Source of the DNA: Candidatus Albibeggiatoa sp. nov. NOAA
Lineage (GTDB): Bacteria > Pseudomonadota > Gammaproteobacteria > Beggiatoales > Beggiatoaceae
Direction: 5' to 3'
Assembly (NCBI GenBank): GCA_025800385.1
Contig: JAOXRS010000024.1
Coordinates: 1-64,000, forward strand
DNA length: 64,000 bases
The notes beneath the pieces were generated by a model. The model had not been told where the DNA came from, did not search any database, and saw only the letters and a program-made list of their open reading frames with translations. Positions 55,268-63,088 of this stretch are shown in pieces. How positions within the stretch are numbered: the first letter of the stretch is position 1; the number at the start of each line of letters is the position of its first letter. The translations under genes were made by a program, and so were the position numbers.

Positions 55268-57160
55268 TTAGCGAAGATCAATATCAGTCACTTCCATTTC
55301 TCCTGATGCCTCATTGCGTTCTAAAGTCGTAACGAGAGTTTTGTTACTGACTTTTTTAGATAACACTTGTTTAACCAATTCAATTTCTTTGAAACTTGTA
55401 TAACGATATGTATCTTCACCATAATTTTGCTCATCTTTTATCCAATGATTAATAATGGTTTTAGATGGCGGATCAAAATCCACATAGTCCATTTTTTCTA
55501 AAGTAGTATGGCGTACATATTTATTTTGTTCAGGATCATATAACCAGTAAAAAAAAGATAAATTTTCTGTTGGTAAAAACTGGGGCAAACGTATATCGTC
55601 ATGGCCATCAAAATTGAAATCATTCTTCTCAAGGTTATACATTTCCGTTGCAGAACCCAATTGCTCAGCTTGGAATCCGTCCAACTTTTGTGTCAATTGA
55701 TTATCAGTATCATAAATATGAATTTCATCCACTACCCAGAAAGGATCGGCTTGATAGCTGTTGAATTCAAAACGAAATGTGAGCGGGTCATTGGTAGGTA
55801 ATGAAAATTGATCTAATAATATCTTGTCATATGTGAGCAGCAATTTTTTCAAAACCTGAATAAATTCATCTTCTGTTCCATCCATCAAACGACGCAACCA
55901 GAATGTCATTGCACTGGCCACTTCATAATTATCCCTTGTAAATTCCTCTAACTCAGGATATTTGGATCTCAGCGTTAAATAAGTATGACTGGTATAAAAT
56001 TCAGGTAATTTTTGAGTCAAAATCAAATCTTCATAGCGGCGTAATTCAGTATTTTTGAACTCAGGGTTGGCTTGTAAAATGTGATGAACCATGTAGTAAG
56101 TCCGCGCCAATGGCTTGATATAGTCATCATAAAAACCTTGTGTGGCTTTCAAAAATGCAGGGCTGGGGTTGGCTGGAATAACATTGTTATTTAACCAGTT
56201 TACAAATTCAGGGTTGTAATGGCCAAAACTAAATCGAGAGTTTAAGTTAAGCTGATTATTCTGATGTGGGCTTGATAAAAAAATTGGCATTGGAGCTAAT
56301 GCTTGTAACTGTTTAAAGCTCAATCCACTTTTCAGATGGCAGTAAAAACCACGCATCCCCAAATCATGAAACCATGTTTGTTCTTGCTCGCAACGGGTAT
56401 CAGTTTGTTGATAAATCTTGTCTAAATTTACCCATATTTCAGCTAGACTTTGCGGTGATTGGGCGGGTTTTGCTTGGTTGAGAAATCCAGCGTCATAGGT
56501 GCTGAGTAATTTTTCCAAACCTGCAACAAATTGGTCGATTGTACCATCTACATTGCGCCGAATCCAAAATGCAACCGCGCCTTTTACTACATTGCCGTTA
56601 TAGCCTGATTCATATAAGTCGGCGAAATCATAAAATTTTTCATAGTAATAATCGGGTAATTGGCGTTTTTTGACTGCATCAGCATATAGCTTGGTTTCTT
56701 CAGCAAAATAGTCAGCATTCTCTTGTAGGGATTGATAGGATTGGTAATAGGTTCGGGCAAGTGGCTGCACATATTGGTCGTAAAATGGCTGGGTTAATTC
56801 ACGCAATTCCTCATCATCTGCAGCAGGTATCAGGTTCTCAGTCAACCATTGCACAAATTCAGGATTATAATGCGCAAAGTCTTGTCCTGCTTCTAAATCG
56901 GGCAGATTGTTTTTATGCGGGCCTGAGAGAAAAACGGGCATATCTGCCATCTTTTGTAAATCGTTGAGGTCTAGTAAGCCTTTTGCATGACAATAAAAAC
57001 TCAGCATTCCACCCTTAGGAAAGTAATCATATAAATCAGGACATTGATTCTTGGTTTGCCCTAAACTCACCCATGCTTCAGTGATGGTATGGGTTTTCGC
57101 CAATCCGAATGGGACATGTAAAAAAACGAGGCTCAGCACAAGCCAGATTCTATATTTCAT
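55268..57160 (-). CDS. Secreted protein with tandem 200-residue duplication and VCBS-like tail
   Basis: Family not recognised. A 630-residue exported protein starting at ATG 57160 with signal peptide KYRIWLVLSLVFLHVPFGLA; the frame upstream to 57235 adds a second hydrophobic stretch without support. Residues about 29-229 and 242-451 are two copies of one module. Both contain FYCH, MP(V/I)FLS(G/S)PH(K/Q)NN, HYNPEFV(Q/N)WL, IPA, PLARTYY and FW(I/L)RR..DGT.D.F. The last 180 residues are beta-rich with NDFNFDGHDDIRLPQ and YWLYDPEQNKYV, as in the FG-GAP/XAC2610-like tails of secreted proteins. Conserved Cys, His and Asn suggest a folded binding or catalytic module; function unknown. Confidence 0.65.
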   Translation of the reverse strand: MKYRIWLVLSLVFLHVPFGLAKTHTITEAWVSLGQTKNQCPDLYDYFPKGGMLSFYCHAKGLLDLNDLQKMADMPVFLSGPHKNNLPDLEAGQDFAHYNPEFVQWLTENLIPAADDEELRELTQPFYDQYVQPLARTYYQSYQSLQENADYFAEETKLYADAVKKRQLPDYYYEKFYDFADLYESGYNGNVVKGAVAFWIRRNVDGTIDQFVAGLEKLLSTYDAGFLNQAKPAQSPQSLAEIWVNLDKIYQQTDTRCEQEQTWFHDLGMRGFYCHLKSGLSFKQLQALAPMPIFLSSPHQNNQLNLNSRFSFGHYNPEFVNWLNNNVIPANPSPAFLKATQGFYDDYIKPLARTYYMVHHILQANPEFKNTELRRYEDLILTQKLPEFYTSHTYLTLRSKYPELEEFTRDNYEVASAMTFWLRRLMDGTEDEFIQVLKKLLLTYDKILLDQFSLPTNDPLTFRFEFNSYQADPFWVVDEIHIYDTDNQLTQKLDGFQAEQLGSATEMYNLEKNDFNFDGHDDIRLPQFLPTENLSFFYWLYDPEQNKYVRHTTLEKMDYVDFDPPSKTIINHWIKDEQNYGEDTYRYTSFKEIELVKQVLSKKVSNKTLVTTLERNEASGEMEVTDIDLR

Positions 57161-57325
57161 GGATTTGCTCCAAAGCTTGAAGTATCGAAAAGGAAGTAAG
57201 ACAGACAAAAAAGCATAAAATGCCAGTATTATCAACTTTTCTTTGATTGTACTCTCCCTTTATTGCAGCAGTGAATCAATCTCTCTACAATGAACATCAT
57301 TATATTTTTAATGGTTGGATAGGTA

Positions 57326-59656
57326 ATGTCTGATATTGATGATTTTAGAGAGGATATTAAAAAGCGTTTAAATGCACTAAATAACCCTCAATTGAGTGTT
57401 GCATTTGCTCTACGTACTGCTTTATTGGCTTTACCATTTTTAGCTGATAAAGCTGATAAAAAGGGCTTTTTATGGTATTGGGATAAAAAAGAAAAACATT
57501 TGCTATCTGTACAGCGTGCGATACAGTTAGGTTATTTAGCTGTTAACAACTACGATGATGTCGCCGCCGCCTTCGTCGCCGCCAACAACGCCGCCAACAA
57601 CGCCGCCAACGCCGCCGCCAGCAACGCCGCCGCCTTCGCCGCCAACGCCGCCGCCAACGCCGCCGCCAACGCCGCCGCCAACGCCGCCGTCTTCGCCGCC
57701 GCCAACGCCGCCGTCTTCGCCGCTGCCTTCGCCGCCTTCGCCGCCTTCGCCGCCAACAACGCCAACAACGCCAATATCATACAGATATTAGATGACGAGT
57801 TAGCTTTATTAGAAACACAGTTAACTGCTCAAGCTTATGTTACTCAACCATTGTCTTATCCTGCTGAACTCAAAGAATTAAGAAAAAACTTTTTTAAGCA
57901 TTTACGTCAATTACCTGAGTTTGACTATTGGGCTGATTGGTTACTAGATCGCTATGATGGCAAACCACTTGATATTGAGTTATTAGAAAAAAGTGCATTA
58001 TTGTCTGAAGAGGTTTTAGCTCAAAGTCCGCAAGAAATTAATCGCTATTTGAAAAAGCTACGTGATAGCAAACTTGAACAAAAGATGAAACGGGTGCGGG
58101 CAATTTTTATCGGTGATGGCGAAGCGGGCAAAACCTCATTGATTCAAGCCTTAAATGATGAAACTGTGACCGAAGGCGGAACTGACATGACACTGGGGAT
58201 TGATATTAGTGAATGGCCAGTAGAAAACTCGAATTTAACCGCACATTTTTGGGATTTTGGCGGTCAAGTTATTGCTCATGCTACTCATCAGTTTTTTCTT
58301 CGCTCACGTTGTGTGTATATACTGGTACTCAACTCACGTAGCACAGGTCATGATGCCAACCAACAAGCTGAATATTGGCTAGAATTTATCCGTGCCTTTG
58401 GTGCAGACGCGCCTGTACTGATTGTTGAAAATAAATGCGATCTCACACAAATCAATTTAGATATTAACCGTTTACAACAAACCTATCCTAATATTTGCAA
58501 TCGTTATCCTGTTTCAACCACACAATATCAAGGTGAATACGCCAACGAATTTGCGATATTAAAAAAAGCCCTCAATCAACAATTACACGAAATCGGCAAA
58601 ACCCAACCTTATTTTTCCAACCAAGAATTTGAACTAATTGAAGAGCTAAGAGAAAAATCCCGAAAAAAACCATTTTTGAAAAAAGCCACCTTTAATAAAC
58701 TATGCAAAGCCAAGCAAATCGAAAAACAACAATTAGACAGCTTAATCGATTTATTGGATAAATTAGGCGAAATCATCCATTTTCCCAATTTACATTGGCT
58801 AGATGAATTTTTACTCAATCCACGTTGGTTAACTTATGGTGTTTACCCATTGTTGTATGATAAACGAGCTGTAAGACAAAATGGCTGTCTAAACCGTCAA
58901 GATGTGCAAGAAATTTTACAAGACCGTAAAGTCGAAGATAACCAAGGCAATGTACTTAAATATCCCATTGAAAAACAAGATTTACTCATTCATGCAATGC
59001 GAGAATTTAAATTATGCTATCCCGTCAAAGATACCCAAAACCAATGGATCGTGCCTGAATTATTGCCCTCTGACCAACCTAATAATTTACACTTTAATTA
59101 CACAGATGCACTACACTTTGAATTTGATTTTAAAAGCTTTTTACCGCGCCATGTGCTCAATATGCTGATTGTTGAACAACATGAGGATATTTTTAATAAT
59201 TTAGTCTGGCAACATGGTGTACACCTATTTAACAGCAATTGGCAAACCCATGCACTGGTTAGAGCCAACTATCAAGAACGCGTTTTGTCTATTGAAATCG
59301 ACGGCACACACGCAGATAAACACTTTGCCACGCTATTCGATAACGTATTAAAAATACTTGCAAGAATGCCGAAGTTAGAATATGAAAAATTTTTATATTT
59401 AAATGATAAAGCGAAAATTGCAGAAGGGCGAACATTTAACAAAAAACCGCGTATTGATTATGATGATTTACTCGCTCAACAGGAAAAAGGCCAACGAGAA
59501 TTTACTTGCAAATATGGCACTTATAATTTAATTGAAGCACTGAAACTGATGCCCACTGAAAATACCAATCAAATCCATATTGGAGGAAATGTACACACAG
59601 CTAATATTAATATTGGCTCAGGTAATACTCAAGATATTAATAAGTCAGATTCCTAA
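57326..59656 (+). CDS. ROCO-type GTPase with Ala/Asn-rich N-terminal tract
   Basis: A 776-residue ROCO protein (Ras-of-complex plus COR). The GTPase domain has the P-loop GDGEAGKTS at 263-271, WDFGGQ at 309-314 (DxxG) and NKCD at 369-372. The COR domain follows (about 450-690; FLLNPRWLTYGVYPLLY, YPIEKQDLLIHAMREFKLCYP, IVPELLPSDQP, FLPRHVLNMLIVE). Residues 79-150 are an Ala/Asn/Phe repeat in the place where leucine-rich repeats often lie, and no LRR is present. The C terminus (IHIGGNVHTANINIGSGN) is a short repeat-like beta segment. ROCO GTPases act as dimers in signalling; its partner is unknown. It converges on the kinase gene with a 4-base overlap. Confidence 0.82.
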   Translation: MSDIDDFREDIKKRLNALNNPQLSVAFALRTALLALPFLADKADKKGFLWYWDKKEKHLLSVQRAIQLGYLAVNNYDDVAAAFVAANNAANNAANAAASNAAAFAANAAANAAANAAANAAVFAAANAAVFAAAFAAFAAFAANNANNANIIQILDDELALLETQLTAQAYVTQPLSYPAELKELRKNFFKHLRQLPEFDYWADWLLDRYDGKPLDIELLEKSALLSEEVLAQSPQEINRYLKKLRDSKLEQKMKRVRAIFIGDGEAGKTSLIQALNDETVTEGGTDMTLGIDISEWPVENSNLTAHFWDFGGQVIAHATHQFFLRSRCVYILVLNSRSTGHDANQQAEYWLEFIRAFGADAPVLIVENKCDLTQINLDINRLQQTYPNICNRYPVSTTQYQGEYANEFAILKKALNQQLHEIGKTQPYFSNQEFELIEELREKSRKKPFLKKATFNKLCKAKQIEKQQLDSLIDLLDKLGEIIHFPNLHWLDEFLLNPRWLTYGVYPLLYDKRAVRQNGCLNRQDVQEILQDRKVEDNQGNVLKYPIEKQDLLIHAMREFKLCYPVKDTQNQWIVPELLPSDQPNNLHFNYTDALHFEFDFKSFLPRHVLNMLIVEQHEDIFNNLVWQHGVHLFNSNWQTHALVRANYQERVLSIEIDGTHADKHFATLFDNVLKILARMPKLEYEKFLYLNDKAKIAEGRTFNKKPRIDYDDLLAQQEKGQREFTCKYGTYNLIEALKLMPTENTNQIHIGGNVHTANINIGSGNTQDINKSDS
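57560..57775. repeat. In-frame GCC/AAC low-complexity repeat tract
   Basis: About 216 bp composed almost only of GCC, AAC, TTC and GTC codons, coding for Ala with Asn or Phe at spacings of three to four. It is far richer in G+C than its AT-rich surroundings, and wobble positions are nearly all C, so the repetition is at DNA level. Unit lengths are multiples of three, so copy-number changes keep the reading frame. Confidence 0.85.
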
Positions 59657-62139
59657 GCCTCATCTATACACTGTACAGTAGCTAGATATTCTTCAATTCC
59701 TTCAATATCATAAGTCGATAACAAGCTATCCATGCGCAATGCAAAGTCACGTAACGCCTTATTCTTCTGCTGTTGTAACTCCGCCAAAATATCTTCTAGC
59801 TCTGAAATATCATTTAACTTAACTGCATTTTCCAAGCGCACATAATCTGTTTTAGACATTTCCAAACTAGAATGATCTGTATGTTGCGAGTCATCTTCTT
59901 GTTCATCATGATGTTCACGATGTTTTAAGTCATTTAGGATTTCTAAAATACCTTCAGTATCGTAATCGTCTAGTAATAAACTTAATTGCTCACCAAAGGC
60001 CTGTGTAGCCGCATCTGATGTTAATTTAGTCACCAATGCTTCTAACTCGGTTAAATCATTCAATTTAGCCGCTTCATACAAATGATTAAACAGTGCGTCA
60101 GATAACTGTACATTTGTGACAATAGATACATCCTTAGTATCTAGCTCAACATCAGACTGGCTAATATTTTTATAAATAAATTCAATATTGAGCTGTTTCT
60201 CTAAGCATTCATACACTGCTTCAAAACGGAATGGTTTAGATATAAAATGATTAAAGCCAGAATCCAACATTTCCTGAGTTTGGTGCGCAAGGGTAGAAGC
60301 AGAAATCGCAATACAAGGTACATCTGATTTCATATGTTGGCGGATATATACGATCATTTCTTCGCCACCCATGACAGGCATCCGAATGTCTGTGAAAATA
60401 ATGTCAACTTCCCGCTCTTTCAGAATATCAATACATTCTTGGCCATTATGTGCTTCAACTGTATCAATACCAATGTCACGTAAAACATGTGAAAGAATAT
60501 CTCGATTTTCTTCTACATCATCAACCACAATGGCTAACAAGTCATAACCATCGGCAACACGAGAAACTTGCTGGTAATTACCATGGGCTTCGACTTCACC
60601 TTCCCCTTTTGCAAATGGTAACAACGCAGTAAAAACAGAGCCTTCTCCTAATTCGGACTTTAAGCTGAGTTCACCATTCATAAGTTCAATTTGACGTTTG
60701 GTAATCGCCAAACCTAAGCCTGTACCACCTTTATCATAGCCAGACGTTTCTTGTTGAAATGGTTCAAAAATACGGCCTTGATCCACAACATCAATACCAC
60801 GACCTGTATCTAATACATCAAAACGGTAATAATCAGGTTTATCGCCATAAGCCACTCGCAATACAACTTCACCTTTTTCCGTAAACTTCACCGCATTACC
60901 TAGTAAATTAATCAATATTTGGCGTAACTTACCTTGATCTCCATAAACCGTGACTTTTTCATATATTTCATTTTCAACATGCCAGCCTAAACGTTTTTGC
61001 TCACAACGGATTTTGAACATGGCAGAAATCGCATCAACTAATTCATCTAAATAGAAATTCTCATCACGAATCTCCATTGCCCCTGCTTCAATCTTGGAAA
61101 TATCCAAAATATCATTAATCAAACCCAGCAAGTGGTTACCACTGGTTTCAACAATTTGCAGTGCATCACGTTGATATTTAGTTAAATCTGAATCACGTTG
61201 TAAAATTTGTGCATAACCTAATACCGCATTCATCGGGGTACGAATTTCATGTGACATATTGGCTAAGAATACACTTTTGGCTTTGTTAGCAGCTAGGGCT
61301 TGATCGCGTGCTTCAGCTAATTCTGCAGTACGTTGCTGGACTTTCTCTTCTAAATGTACCCGATATTGTTTTAACTCTAAATCACGCTGTTCCACTTGAG
61401 ACAGCATTTCATTGAAGCCATCCACCAAACTACCTAACTCATCGTTACCCAACTTCTTTTCACGAATCGAATAATTTTTATTTTTAGACACCATTTTCAT
61501 GGTACTCAATAAGCTATAAATAGGTTGGCTGATAAAACTTTGCAGGGTTGAGGCAAGAATATAAGCCAATAACATCGATGCCAGCATAATGGAGAAAATA
61601 ATAGCAGCTGCCCAAAATAAACGCTCATCAAGCTCATCTAAATCAGATTGAACGTAAATCGTGCCAATAAATTCATCATCGAAATTAATATTTTTAAATA
61701 CTTCAATGTGTCGATTATGAAAAAAACTACTGTCTTTTACTATTGGATCATCTTTTGTAATGGCTTCAGGACTATTTTGGGCGTAATAACCCCAAACAGT
61801 AGGATGTGCAGGTTCTTGATTTTCTAAATCTTCGCGGAAATAGCTGGCAAACAAATTACCATCTTTAGTAAAGAGGTGTGCTCGTAAAATATGAGGTTTG
61901 GCAGTTAAAGCAGTTAAGTTTTCTTCCGCACTACTAGAATCATAAAATAATAGTGCGCCACTGCTGTTTAAACCAATAATGTCAGCAACTGTAAATAAAT
62001 CAGCCACGATGCTGCGACGTAAAGTAAATAATTCGTTTGTTACAAATGCACTAGAAGCCAATAGTAAAACAATAGCACTTGTCGCCAAGATGATAGTACT
62101 TAGTTTACTTTTGATAGAAATGTCACGGAAGGCTCTCAT
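59653..62139 (-). CDS. Hybrid sensor histidine kinase/response regulator with CHASE8-like input
   Basis: An 828-residue membrane kinase. It has a membrane helix at about 14-33, then a periplasmic CHASE8-like domain (about 40-170; DIIGLNSSGALLFYDSSSAEENLTAL), a second membrane helix (174-198), HAMP and coiled coil (199-285), HisKA with His297 in LANMSHEIRTPMNAVLGYA, an HATPase domain (400-510; NLLGNAVKFTEKG, GRGID, GGTGLGLAI) and a receiver domain with Asp584 in IIFTDIRMPVMGG. The C-terminal 150 residues hold two related helical repeats (683-737 and 765-821). It is 21 bp downstream of a YfiR-family gene, so the pair is an operon. Confidence 0.9.
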   Translation of the reverse strand: MRAFRDISIKSKLSTIILATSAIVLLLASSAFVTNELFTLRRSIVADLFTVADIIGLNSSGALLFYDSSSAEENLTALTAKPHILRAHLFTKDGNLFASYFREDLENQEPAHPTVWGYYAQNSPEAITKDDPIVKDSSFFHNRHIEVFKNINFDDEFIGTIYVQSDLDELDERLFWAAAIIFSIMLASMLLAYILASTLQSFISQPIYSLLSTMKMVSKNKNYSIREKKLGNDELGSLVDGFNEMLSQVEQRDLELKQYRVHLEEKVQQRTAELAEARDQALAANKAKSVFLANMSHEIRTPMNAVLGYAQILQRDSDLTKYQRDALQIVETSGNHLLGLINDILDISKIEAGAMEIRDENFYLDELVDAISAMFKIRCEQKRLGWHVENEIYEKVTVYGDQGKLRQILINLLGNAVKFTEKGEVVLRVAYGDKPDYYRFDVLDTGRGIDVVDQGRIFEPFQQETSGYDKGGTGLGLAITKRQIELMNGELSLKSELGEGSVFTALLPFAKGEGEVEAHGNYQQVSRVADGYDLLAIVVDDVEENRDILSHVLRDIGIDTVEAHNGQECIDILKEREVDIIFTDIRMPVMGGEEMIVYIRQHMKSDVPCIAISASTLAHQTQEMLDSGFNHFISKPFRFEAVYECLEKQLNIEFIYKNISQSDVELDTKDVSIVTNVQLSDALFNHLYEAAKLNDLTELEALVTKLTSDAATQAFGEQLSLLLDDYDTEGILEILNDLKHREHHDEQEDDSQHTDHSSLEMSKTDYVRLENAVKLNDISELEDILAELQQQKNKALRDFALRMDSLLSTYDIEGIEEYLATVQCIDEA

Positions 62140-62160
62140 TTAAAGACTGTTCCTGTGGCG

Positions 62161-62766
62161 TTACTCGTCAACAATTTTTGCTAATGTTAATAGCCTAGAA
62201 CTAATGACAATATTTGATGCTTTAACAGCTTTCAGGTTAATCTCGATGGCAATTCGCTCCCCATTCTTGAGCAAGTTAACCATGCCACCTTGTGTTGCAA
62301 AATCAGGTACGTCACCAACTGTCAATATATGTTGATTTTCAATGCTAGGAAGTATATTCGTTGTTAATGAATCTTGAACATCTTGCGTAATAAACACGAT
62401 ATTACACTCAGAAATATCACTGATTTTTACATCCATCATAAACTTAAGTGGCCGCTTTTTGACCTTTTTTTTCTTAATAGAGTTCAAAGCGGCTCCAAAC
62501 GGGTCTTTTCCTACTAAACACACAACCAGTGGTTTTTTTCTATCCGCTTTTGGCCAGTCCACCATGCGAGCAACATTATATAAAAACGCTGCTTTAAGCT
62601 GATACTCACTAGGTTGCTTAGCTTGCCCTACCTGATAAGTAAGTCCAAACAATAACATAAAGTAAACAACTATAGCTATTAGTTTATAGTTGGAAAAAGA
62701 TGATAACAGTGCAAACAACTTATCGCCTGCCTTGGGTTTTAGGTGAAAGAGTGCATAAGGTGTCAT
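62161..62766 (-). CDS. YfiR family (DUF4154) periplasmic regulator
   Basis: A 201-residue periplasmic or anchored protein. After an N-terminal extension and a hydrophobic segment (NYKLIAIVVYFMLLFGLTYQV, about 26-46), the YfiR domain begins EYQLKAAFLYNVARMVDWP, then CLVGKDPFG, CNIVFITQDV and ILTVGDVPDFATQGGMVNLL. Cys83 and Cys121 correspond in spacing to the Cys71-Cys110 disulfide of Pseudomonas YfiR; the second disulfide is absent. YfiR represses the CHASE8 diguanylate cyclase YfiN. Here the downstream partner is a hybrid histidine kinase. ATG 62658 is an alternative start. Confidence 0.88.
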   Translation of the reverse strand: MTPYALFHLKPKAGDKLFALLSSFSNYKLIAIVVYFMLLFGLTYQVGQAKQPSEYQLKAAFLYNVARMVDWPKADRKKPLVVCLVGKDPFGAALNSIKKKKVKKRPLKFMMDVKISDISECNIVFITQDVQDSLTTNILPSIENQHILTVGDVPDFATQGGMVNLLKNGERIAIEINLKAVKASNIVISSRLLTLAKIVDE

Positions 62767-63088
62767 TGCTATGATTACATTTAGCTCTGAATTGTATCAT
62801 ATAAACAGTATAGTTTAGATACTGCGAATATGAGTGAATGCTATGGTTATTGTACCTATTGACCCTCTATGCAAATCCTATGCGCGTGACCAAATCCCAC
62901 TAAACACATATTTTTATAAAGCATATATTTTTGCTATAAGTAGGGTTTAACTGCCTATAGAAGCAATAGTATATAAGCATTATTTAAAAAATAAATGAAT
63001 TTGCTTAGGTATCAATCTAAACCACACCGTAACAAAATAATAACGACTTATATCTATACCTGATGTAAAAACCATCAACATGTTATAT
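62767..63088. other. Intergenic region, probable promoter of the yfiR operon
   Basis: AT-rich with no gene. A perfect CAGTAT-N7-ATACTG dyad at 62806-62824, about 40-58 bp upstream of the yfiR start, is a candidate operator. The rest holds only the trailer of the transporter gene on the minus strand. Confidence 0.35.

Noticed and set aside
57550..57791. Long alternative-frame ORFs (Pro-rich on plus, Ala/Leu-rich on minus) across the GCC/AAC tract
   Set aside because: They exist only because the repeat lacks stop codons in several phases, and they end at the tract boundary. The ROCO frame continues on both sides.
55268..59656. The ROCO GTPase plus neighbouring secreted protein as an anti-phage system
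   Set aside because: They are divergent and have separate leaders. There is no nuclease, protease effector or second defence gene nearby, so a defence claim is not supported.
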